Assembly (NCBI GenBank): GCA_965214435.1
Contig: OZ243960.1
Location: forward strand, 1,488,001-1,552,000
Source: Rubrobacter_A sp965214435
Lineage (GTDB): Bacteria; Actinomycetota; Rubrobacteria; Rubrobacterales; Rubrobacteraceae
Reading direction: 5' to 3'
DNA: 64,000 bases
Shown here: one piece after another, positions 58,100 to 64,000 of the stretch
Layout: every line of letters starts with the position of its first letter
Position numbering within the stretch: the stretch's first letter is position 1
Translations under genes and position numbers: made by a program
The notes under the pieces: generated by a model
Database searches by the model: none
Seen by the model: only the letters and a program-made list of their open reading frames with translations
Told to the model about the DNA's origin: nothing

Positions 58100-58966
58100 T
58101 TGGACCGTTCCGCGGTCAAAGGTTCTCTCCGCCGGTCGTCGGTATTCGGGCTAGCTCCGCACGGCATCGTCGGGCTGGCCCTGATCGCCGTTTTCTGGAC
58201 CCTCAACTGGACCCTGCCCGGCCTGCGCACGCACGTCCTGTTCTTCCCGCTGTGGCTCGGGTACATACTCACCGTGGACGCCATCGTGCTCCGCCGCCGC
58301 GGAAGCTCCTTGCTGACCCGCTCCCCGGGAGGCTTCGGGCTCCTATTTCTGGCCTCGGCCCCGGCGTGGTGGCTGTTCGAGCTTCTGAACTGGCGCACCG
58401 GGAACTGGCAGTACTCCGGGCGCGGTCAGTTCAGCGGCCTCGAATACTTCCTGCTGGCGACCGTCTCGTTCTCCACGGTCATCCCGGCCGTCTTCGAGAC
58501 GGCGTAGTTCGTGCGGTCTTTCAGGTGGATACCCCGCTTCTCCAGCGGCCCGCGCCTCAAGGCTCTGCCGACCGTCTACCGGGTCATGCCCTTCGTGGGG
58601 CTCACGATGCTGGGGCTAGCCCTGATCTGGCCTAACTACTTCTATCCGCTCGTCTGGGGCTGAGTATTCTTCATCATAGAGCCGATAAACGCCCGTCGCG
58701 GCCGACGCTCGCTCATAGCCTACGTCGGCCGCGGCGACTGGCGGCCCGTCATCGCCCTCGCCCTCGGAGCCCTCATCTGCGGCTTCTTCTGGGAGATGTA
58801 GAACTACTACTCGTTTCCGAAGTGGACCTACAACACTCCCGGCGTCGAGTTCCTCTACGTCTTCGAGATGCCGCTATTAGGATTTATCGGCTACCTCCCC
58901 TTCGCCTTCGAGCTCTACGCCATCGCCCACCTCCTCCTGCCCCGCCAACCCGACCTGCACCTCTAA
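58100..58966 (+). pseudogene. membrane-protein gene with three in-frame stops, all at apparent Trp sites
   Basis: One frame from TTG 58100 to TAA 58964-58966 reads as a continuous multi-span membrane protein of about 288 residues, but it contains TAG 58505-58507 (VFETA*FVRSF), TGA 58661-58663 (PLVWG*VFFII) and TAG 58799-58801 (FFWEM*NYYSF). No frameshift is needed anywhere, and each stop fits a Trp (TGG) changed at one base. Typical pieces are LASAPAWWLFELLNWRTGNW and IGYLPFAFELYAIAHLLLP. I do not recognise a named family. Recent decay or stop readthrough are the options; no obvious ribosome site precedes TTG. Confidence 0.72.
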
Positions 58967-58974
58967 AAAGACTC

Positions 58975-59003
58975 TTGACTCACCTGTAACAGACGGATAC
59001 TAT
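58975..59003 (+). promoter_or_regulatory. sigma70-type promoter of a small regulator operon
   Basis: TTGACT (58975-58980) and TACTAT (58998-59003) with a 17-base spacer, 28 bases before ATG 59032. A short inverted repeat GTTTG/CAAAC (59008-59022) follows the -10 and might serve the winged-helix regulator encoded downstream. Confidence 0.65.
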
Positions 59004-59031
59004 GAGGTTTGTACTGCAAACTAGTCTGTAG

Positions 59032-59661
59032 ATGGTGGTAGAGTTGCAAGACCCGGATCGGGTACGTTATGTAGCGGCGAACTACGAGCGGTTGCAGGGG
59101 TTATTTCGGGTCCTCGTTGGTGTGCTGGTGCTCTTGGCATGGGCGGTCGTGATCTCTCCATTAGGGGATGTCCTGGCGAGCCCGCAGGCGGCGGACTTTA
59201 TTACGGCTGGCAGCTTTCTGTTGATAGTCACCGGTGGTGCGGCTTTTTTGTTGATCCGCAACTGGTACCAGCGCAGGTATGGTCGGGTTCGGACGATCTC
59301 CCAGTATTCTGGCCGACGCTACCTCCTCAGGTACGCGGCGGGAGTCATCACGCTTGTAGTAATAGTAGCGATTGACGCTTACATTGGTGGTTTAGGAGAC
59401 GGGCCCTTAAATTACCTATTCTTTCTGATGTTAGGGGTCGGAGCGGTTGTGGACTGGTGGCCCGAGAGACGGTTCAGGTGGTATTACTTGGTATTCGGGG
59501 TGCTGCTGTTGCTGACCGGGCTTTTGCTGATGTTTGGCCTTCTACCGGACAGAGCCACTCCAGGCTTGTTTCTAGGCTTCCTGGTCCTCTACCTGATAGT
59601 CGGGGGGCTCCTGGACCACCTGTTGCTGGTCCGTATGCTGAAGTCCGTGCCGGAGGAGTAG
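59032..59661 (+). CDS. six-span membrane protein of unknown function
   Basis: A 209-residue protein with about six hydrophobic segments and a basic loop (IRNWYQRRYGRVRTISQYSG) between the second and third. It ends DHLLLVRMLKSVPEE. The composition and the partner, a small winged-helix regulator starting two bases after its stop, match a common pair of an integral membrane protein and its transcription factor in which the membrane protein may act as co-regulator or target. ATG 59032 has a weak ribosome site but a strong promoter. Confidence 0.7.
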   Translation: MVVELQDPDRVRYVAANYERLQGLFRVLVGVLVLLAWAVVISPLGDVLASPQAADFITAGSFLLIVTGGAAFLLIRNWYQRRYGRVRTISQYSGRRYLLRYAAGVITLVVIVAIDAYIGGLGDGPLNYLFFLMLGVGAVVDWWPERRFRWYYLVFGVLLLLTGLLLMFGLLPDRATPGLFLGFLVLYLIVGGLLDHLLLVRMLKSVPEE

Positions 59662-59662
59662 G

Positions 59663-59992
59663 GTGGATGATCCTCGCGAAGAGCTTGCTTCCCTCGACCG
59701 ACTGATCCACGAGCCCGCGCGCCTGACAGTCCTGACGGCGCTCTCCGCCTCCGAAGGTGCGGACTTCTTGTTTCTCCAGCGCCTTACCGGGCTCACGAAG
59801 GGGAACCTTTCCAGCCACCTCTCGAAGCTTGAAGCCGCAGGAATGGTAAAGGTGGAGAAGAGCTTCGTCGGCAAAAAGCCGAACACGTTCGTGAGCCTCA
59901 CTAAAAGAGGTCGGGCGGCCATCGAGGGCCACTGGCGGCAGCTAGACCGTCTGCGGGCTGGCGCGAAAGGCCAGGCTCCGGAAGAACGCTGA
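59663..59992 (+). CDS. winged-helix transcriptional regulator (HTH_34, ArsR/MarR-like)
   Basis: A 109-residue DNA-binding protein. The sequence LDRLIHEPARLTVLTALSAS, then FLFLQRLTGLTKGNLSSHLSKLE with the recognition helix, and the wing MVKVEKSFVGKKPNTFVSLT are typical of the HTH_34 family. GTG 59663 lies two bases after the membrane-protein stop, so the two are co-translated. It probably controls the promoter at 58975. The signal is unknown. Confidence 0.88.
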   Translation: MDDPREELASLDRLIHEPARLTVLTALSASEGADFLFLQRLTGLTKGNLSSHLSKLEAAGMVKVEKSFVGKKPNTFVSLTKRGRAAIEGHWRQLDRLRAGAKGQAPEER

Positions 59993-60067
59993 AACACCGG
60001 GCGCTTTGCGGATATGATGCCGGTTGACAGGGCGTGTCCACACCCGGGGTAGAAGGGAGATCCATCG

Positions 60068-60958
60068 TTGGCCGAGAACGCGCAGGACCGGTGGGCGGAG
60101 TGGGTGTTGCGACGGAACCCCGCTCAAGACCTCGAGCACTCCTCCGGGTCGGAGTTTCTGCGGTCGCTGCGGGACCGGGTGCTCGATGGGGCGGCTGTAG
60201 AAGAGGGCGACATTTTATTAGACGTGGGTTGTGGGGACGGCTTGATCTCCTTCGGCGCCCTGCAGCGCGTGGGCCACCGCGGCCGGGTCATCTTCAGCGA
60301 CATCTCCCAAAACTTGCTCGACCACTGCCGTAAGCTGGCTGAAGAGAGCGGGGTGGCTAACCGGTGTAGCTTTCTCCAGACTCCGGCCGACGACCTCTCC
60401 AGCGTCGAGGACGCCTCCGTAGACGTAGTGACGACGCGCTCGGTCCTGATCTACGTCGAGGACAAGCGCCGGTCTTTCGAGGAGTTCCACCGGGTACTGA
60501 AGCCCGGCGGGCGACTCTCCATATTCGAGCCGATCAACCGTTTCGCCCACCCCGAGCCTCCTCACCACTTCTTGGGCTACGACGTCACCCCGGTCGAAGA
60601 CCTCGCCCGCAAGCTCCACGCCGTCTACGAGCGTATCCAACCTCCCGACGACCCGATGCTGGACTTCGATGAGCGCGACCTGTTTTCCCTCACTGAAAGC
60701 GCCGGTTTCGAGGAAGTCCGTCTCGACTACCGGGCTGAAACATACTCTGGAAACTATACCGGGTTGGAAGACCTCACCTGGGAGAAGTTCCTCCGGTCCG
60801 CCAGAAACCCTAAGATACCGACGCCCGGAGAAGCCATGCAAGAGGCACTCACCCCCGAGGAGACCGAACGCTTTGCCGCCCACCTCCGTCCGCTGGTGGA
60901 GAATGCTCGCCGCAAGGGCCGGGAGGCCGTTGCTTATCTCCGGGCCGTAAAGAGCTAA
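60068..60958 (+). CDS. class I SAM-dependent methyltransferase
   Basis: A 296-residue methyltransferase. Motif I is LLDVGCGDGLISFGAL, followed by VIFSDISQNLLDHCRKL (acidic loop), the adenine-binding TPADDLSSVEDASVDVV and motif post II RSVLIYVEDKRRSFEEFHRV with LKPGGRLSIFEPINRF. The C-terminal part (about 175-296) has an extra helical segment and may form the substrate pocket. The start is TTG 60068 after AAGGGAGATCCATCG. The downstream SDR gene starts 17 bases after its stop, suggesting an operon; the substrate cannot be named. Confidence 0.88.
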   Translation: MAENAQDRWAEWVLRRNPAQDLEHSSGSEFLRSLRDRVLDGAAVEEGDILLDVGCGDGLISFGALQRVGHRGRVIFSDISQNLLDHCRKLAEESGVANRCSFLQTPADDLSSVEDASVDVVTTRSVLIYVEDKRRSFEEFHRVLKPGGRLSIFEPINRFAHPEPPHHFLGYDVTPVEDLARKLHAVYERIQPPDDPMLDFDERDLFSLTESAGFEEVRLDYRAETYSGNYTGLEDLTWEKFLRSARNPKIPTPGEAMQEALTPEETERFAAHLRPLVENARRKGREAVAYLRAVKS

Positions 60959-60974
60959 CCGAAAAGGAGTCGCC

Positions 60975-61760
60975 GTGCAGGAGACCAGAGTCGCACTAGT
61001 AACCGGGTCCGCCCGCGGTATCGGCCGTGTAACCGCGCTCACCCTCGCCGCCCGCGGCTACGCGGTCGCCGCGAACGACCTTTACACACCGGAGGAGACG
61101 CTCGGAGAGTTACAAGATGCCGGGGCGGAGTGTCTGTCTCTGCCGGGCGACGTCTCCGACGAGGCGTCGGTAGAGGAGATGGCCCGTCGGGTAATTGAAC
61201 ACTTCGGTCGCCTCGACGTGCTGGTCAACAACGCGGGCCTAATGTTTATAACGCCCGCCGAGGAAACGGAGGTCTCCGACTGGCGGCGCATAATGGAGGT
61301 GAACCTGACAGGGCCTTTCCTAATGAGCCGGGAGTTCGGCAAGGTGATGCTGGAGAAGGGGAGCGGGAGCATTGTGAACGTAAGCTCTGTGGCGGGCTTA
61401 CTCGGGGTCGGCAACCGGGCCGCCTACAACGCGAGCAAGCACGGTCTGATCGGGCTGACCCGCACCCTGGCTGCCGAGTGGGGCGGCCGCGGCGTCCGGT
61501 GCAACGCGGTGTGCCCCGGCTGGGTAAAGACCGAGCGGGACGAAGTCGACCAGGCCGGCGGCGACTACACCGACGCCGACATCGAGGGCCGCACCCCGAT
61601 GGGCCGCTTCGCCATCCCCGAAGACATCGCCGAAGCCGTCGCGTTTCTGGCCGACTCGTCGGCGAGTGGCTTCGTCAACGGCCACACCCTTTCGGTAGAC
61701 GGTGGCTGGTACGGCGACGGTAGCTGGGAGAGACTCCGGCGCGCCAAGCAGGGAAGGTAG
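60975..61760 (+). CDS. short-chain dehydrogenase/reductase (SDR)
   Basis: A 261-residue classical SDR. The NAD(P)-binding motif TGSARGIGRVTA, NNAG in VLVNNAGLMFITP, catalytic Ser in VNVSSVAGLLG, Tyr-x3-Lys in YNASKHGLIG and PGWVKT after it are all intact. The ANDLY segment with Asp after the second strand suggests NAD rather than NADP, though this is not certain. GTG 60975 follows AAAAGGAG. Its end converges with the CorC-type gene, 17 bases apart. Typical substrates are hydroxy- or keto-acids and sugars. Confidence 0.93.
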   Translation: MQETRVALVTGSARGIGRVTALTLAARGYAVAANDLYTPEETLGELQDAGAECLSLPGDVSDEASVEEMARRVIEHFGRLDVLVNNAGLMFITPAEETEVSDWRRIMEVNLTGPFLMSREFGKVMLEKGSGSIVNVSSVAGLLGVGNRAAYNASKHGLIGLTRTLAAEWGGRGVRCNAVCPGWVKTERDEVDQAGGDYTDADIEGRTPMGRFAIPEDIAEAVAFLADSSASGFVNGHTLSVDGGWYGDGSWERLRRAKQGR

Positions 61761-61776
61761 TTCTTCCGGGACGGCT

Positions 61777-63135
61777 CTAGTGGTCCGGGGAGTCTTCCTC
61801 AGAACCAGAGCCGTTTGTCTCGTCTCTCTGGCGCGCGACGAGCCGGGCGATGCGGGTGCCGTCCATCTCCTCGACGCGCATCACGTAGCCGTCCAGGGAG
61901 ACTTCGTCGCCGACCTCGGGGACGCGGCCCAGTTCGCCGAGGGTCAGGCCGCCGATGGTGCCGAAGTCCTCGCTCTCGAAGCCGGAGTCCAGAGTATCGT
62001 TGAGGTTGCGGAGGGTGATGCTGCCGTCTATGGCGTACGAGCCGTCGTCAAGTTTGCGGACGGCGGGCGCTTCCTTCTCCTCCCACTCGTCCCGGATGTC
62101 TCCGACGAGTTCCTCCAGGATGTCCTCGATGGTAAAGATTCCCTCGAAAGCTCCCCACTCGTCGATGACCACGACCATCTGGAGCCCCTGTTCCTGGAGG
62201 TCGTCCAGGACTTCGCTGACGCGCCGGTTCTCCGGGACGGTGAGGACCTCGCGCATAATGTCCCCGGCGGTAACGTCCGCCTCCGGGCTTCCGTGGGCTT
62301 TGATGGCGCGCAGAACGTCCTTGATGTGTACGGTGCCGACGATCCGGTCGTAATGGTCATCCTCGGAGATGGGAAAGCGGACGTTGTTACCCTCCGCCGC
62401 CGCCGAGAAGAGGTCTTCCAAACTCGTCCGGGCCGGGAACGTCACCACGTTCGGCTGCGCGACCATGACCTCGCGGGCCGCTTTTTCGTCCAGGTCGAAG
62501 GCGGCCTTGACTATGGCTTCCTCCTCTTCCTCCAGGATGCCCTGCTCGCGGGACTGGCTGACGAGCATGTGCAGCTCCTCCTCGGAGTGCTTCTCCTCGG
62601 TCTCCGACGGCGGCGGGATGCCGACGAGCCCGGCGGACAGGTTCGCTATGCCATTGGTGACCCAGACTAGCGGCCGGAAGACGATGTTAAAGAACTTCAT
62701 GAACGGCGCTACGAACAGCGCGCTACCCTCCGGGTTGGCGATAGCGATGCTCTTGGACACCAACTCCCCGTAGGTAACGTGCAAAAAGGTGATGATCCCG
62801 AAGCCCAGAGCAAAGGCTACGAGGTGAATCAAGTTTTCCGGCAGAAACGATTCCAGCAGTGGGGAGATGAGGGCTGCTATCGCCGGCTCGCCCAGAGCGC
62901 CCAGGCCCAGCGAGGCGATCGTGATCCCAACCTGGCACACGGCGAGGTAGGTGTCAAGGTTACCCGTGGCCTCCCGTACCAAGCCGGACGACGTCCGGCC
63001 CTCCTGCACCAGCGACTCGACCCTCGTCTCCCGGAGCTTGGTAAACGCGAACTCCGCCGTTACGAACAAGCCGTTCAGAGCCACTAGAAAGAGCGCGGCA
63101 AGTACCCCGAGTAGCGAAAAAAGTATTTCTTCCAA
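61777..63135 (-). CDS. CNNM/CorC-type membrane protein with CBS domains
   Basis: A protein of about 452 residues with an N-terminal CNNM (DUF21) membrane domain of four spans, a pair of CBS domains (starting near AREVMVAQPNVVTFPA and VTAGDIMREVLTVPENRR) and a C-terminal CorC/HlyC domain (DDGSYAIDGSITLRNLN). The family handles Mg2+/Co2+ export or membrane metal homeostasis. The frame to 63189 adds 18 residues without support; TTG 63135 follows GGAGG with a five-base gap. The 3' ends of this gene and the SDR gene converge. Confidence 0.9.
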   Translation of the reverse strand: MEEILFSLLGVLAALFLVALNGLFVTAEFAFTKLRETRVESLVQEGRTSSGLVREATGNLDTYLAVCQVGITIASLGLGALGEPAIAALISPLLESFLPENLIHLVAFALGFGIITFLHVTYGELVSKSIAIANPEGSALFVAPFMKFFNIVFRPLVWVTNGIANLSAGLVGIPPPSETEEKHSEEELHMLVSQSREQGILEEEEEAIVKAAFDLDEKAAREVMVAQPNVVTFPARTSLEDLFSAAAEGNNVRFPISEDDHYDRIVGTVHIKDVLRAIKAHGSPEADVTAGDIMREVLTVPENRRVSEVLDDLQEQGLQMVVVIDEWGAFEGIFTIEDILEELVGDIRDEWEEKEAPAVRKLDDGSYAIDGSITLRNLNDTLDSGFESEDFGTIGGLTLGELGRVPEVGDEVSLDGYVMRVEEMDGTRIARLVARQRDETNGSGSEEDSPDH

Positions 63136-63197
63136 CAATGCCTCCGATTTAACGCGCCAAGCCCCACCAAAAACGCGACTGCACGCCACGATTATTA

Positions 63198-63209
63198 ATA
63201 ACTTGTTAT
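63198..63209. promoter_or_regulatory. AT-rich palindrome between divergent genes
   Basis: ATAAC (63198-63202), TT, GTTAT (63205-63209) is an exact 12-base palindrome in an AT-rich stretch. A TATAAT box on the minus strand (about 63217-63222) lies close by and probably serves the CorC-type gene. Confidence 0.35.
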
Positions 63210-63359
63210 GCCTTTACAATTATACCTTTCTATCGTGTCTTCCAACCTCCGGCCTCGGAAAGCCCGGAGAACGAGGAACTCCTGTTGGTAAACTGAGGAG
63301 TAGGTGGCAGCCGCTACAGGGGCGCTAGCCGGGGAAGTAAGCTATTGGAGGGGCGTGGT

Positions 63360-63836
63360 ATGAGCGAGCGTGCAGAGCCGTCCAGACCGAAGCTGTTCTT
63401 TGAAGACTTCGAGCCGGGAGCGGTCTTCGACCTCGGGCAGAGGACGGTCACAGAAGAGGAGATCCTCACCTTCGCTCGACAGTATGACCCGCAGCCGTTC
63501 CACGTGGACAAAGAAGCCGCCGTAGAGTCGGCCTTCGGCGGCCTGATCTCCAGCGGCTGGCATACCGCCGCTATCTTCATGCGCCTCTACGTGGATGCCG
63601 TGCTCTCCAACGCCGCCAGCCAGGGCTCGCCGGGCGTCGAAGAGTTGCGCTGGCTCAAACCCGTCCGGCCCGGCGATACACTCCGCGCCCGCCTCACAGT
63701 CCTCGATGCCGTCCCGTCCAACAGTAACCCGAACCGGGGCACCGTCTATATCCGCTCCGAAGTCGACAACGACCGCGGCGAAACCGTGATGACCATGAAA
63801 GCCCGTGGCCTCTTCGCACGCCGGAAACCGAGCTAA
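63360..63836 (+). CDS. MaoC-like (R)-specific hydratase, hot-dog fold
   Basis: A 158-residue MaoC dehydratase. The hot-dog core shows FFEDFEPGAVFDLGQRTVTE, then the catalytic EEEILTFARQYDPQPFHVDK with Asp and His, and AFGGLISSGWHTAAIFMRLY, and the end LRWLKPVRPGDTLRARLTV. These hydrate enoyl-CoA thioesters; a mesaconyl-CoA hydratase role next to the malyl-CoA-lyase-like enzyme far upstream is possible but speculative. ATG 63360 follows TTGGAGGGG; the in-frame ATG 63345 is too far from it. Confidence 0.88.
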   Translation: MSERAEPSRPKLFFEDFEPGAVFDLGQRTVTEEEILTFARQYDPQPFHVDKEAAVESAFGGLISSGWHTAAIFMRLYVDAVLSNAASQGSPGVEELRWLKPVRPGDTLRARLTVLDAVPSNSNPNRGTVYIRSEVDNDRGETVMTMKARGLFARRKPS

Positions 63837-63857
63837 ACTTAAACCAAACGTTTAGAA

Positions 63858-64000
63858 TTAATCTTCCAACGCCCAGAGCGACTCTGCCGGGAGCCGGGCA
63901 ATGACCTCGTCTCCCTTGCGGAGCTTCGTATGTGGCGGGAGCGCGGCCCGCAGCCTGAGCCCTCCGGCTTCGAGGTCGCAGAGGACCTGAGTGCCGAGGT
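63858..64000 (-). CDS. C-terminal end of an ABC transporter ATPase (TOBE domain), partial
   Basis: Only the last 47 codons are in the window, reading from the edge GTQVLCDLEAGGLRLRAALP and ending ARLPAESLWALED before TAA 63858-63860. The strand pattern and the P.H..L..GDEV.ARLP.ESLW ending match the C-terminal TOBE domain of MalK/UgpC or PotA-like importer ATPases. The rest of the gene lies beyond 64000. It converges with the MaoC gene, 21 bases apart. Confidence 0.6.
   Translation of the reverse strand, partial: LGTQVLCDLEAGGLRLRAALPPHTKLRKGDEVIARLPAESLWALED

Noticed and set aside
63834..63855. CTAAAC/GTTTAG inverted repeat between the MaoC gene and the partial ABC gene
   Set aside because: Weak AT-rich arms without a GC stem; could be part of a bidirectional terminator but the evidence is thin.
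1..64000. tRNA, rRNA, CRISPR, insertion sequences or prophage
   Set aside because: No GGTTCGA-type tRNA arms, no spaced direct repeats, no transposase or phage proteins were seen in any gap or frame.

Overview
The window is a GC-rich, gene-dense bacterial chromosome segment with short AGGAGG-type ribosome sites, many GTG and TTG starts, TANNNT -10 boxes set about six bases before a start codon, DesK/NarL-type two-component pairs, a YtrA-type GntR regulator and an actinobacterial-style aconitase. This suggests a deep-branching actinobacterium such as a Rubrobacter relative. That is an inference from style and gene content, because no rRNA is present. I see no rRNA, tRNA, CRISPR array, insertion sequence or prophage.

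Layout. 1-9.3 kb is a glycolate/glyoxylate block: a lactate/glycolate permease (partial) and glycerate 2-kinase on the minus strand, a MazEF-type toxin-antitoxin pair, then glcDEF and a malyl-CoA-lyase-like enzyme. 9.6-13.9 kb has an ABC-2 exporter with its own sensor kinase and response regulator. 14-17.8 kb has a cation/proton antiporter, a dead VOC gene, SppA, a Yip1 protein and a tiny membrane protein. 18-23.8 kb (minus) is one long operon: CPBP protease, two paralogous membrane proteins, a YtrA-type regulator, two ABC ATPases and an ABC-2 permease, with a strong promoter overlapped by a large palindrome. 23.9-28.9 kb has a carbonic anhydrase, a compact aconitase, LspA, a LURP-one-like gene broken by an in-frame TAG, and two small membrane proteins. 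29-35 kb has a MacB/FtsX-type exporter followed by a second kinase/regulator pair. 35-37.9 kb (minus) is a drug-export-like ABC operon under a TetR regulator. 38-40.7 kb has YkvA, a CDF metal exporter, DUF305 and DUF3105 proteins. 41-44.3 kb has proteins of unknown role, including a large Vps62-like membrane protein, and a HAD phosphatase.

44.3-53.5 kb (mostly minus) is nucleoside salvage (NupC, DeoB, pyrimidine nucleoside phosphorylase, DeoD). Directly behind deoD sits the most striking find: two genes clearly related to the BchN and BchB subunits of dark-operative protochlorophyllide reductase. The BchN-like protein has lost all three cysteines that hold the iron-sulfur cluster, and the BchB-like protein has Glu in place of the ligand Asp and no C-terminal extension. 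54-64 kb has a large AcnA, a glyoxylate-reductase-like dehydrogenase, a membrane-protein gene with three in-frame stops at apparent tryptophan positions, a small regulator pair, a methyltransferase, an SDR, a CorC-type protein, a MaoC dehydratase and the end of an ABC ATPase.

How the genes fit together. Glycolate can enter by the permease, be oxidised to glyoxylate by GlcDEF, and then be condensed with an acyl-CoA by the lyase, reduced by the dehydrogenase near 57 kb, or reach glycerate 2-kinase after conversion to glycerate. NupC, the two phosphorylases and DeoB form a complete route from external nucleosides to pentose 5-phosphates. A second theme is nonsense codons inside otherwise intact reading frames (27.5, 29.8 and 58.5-58.8 kb).
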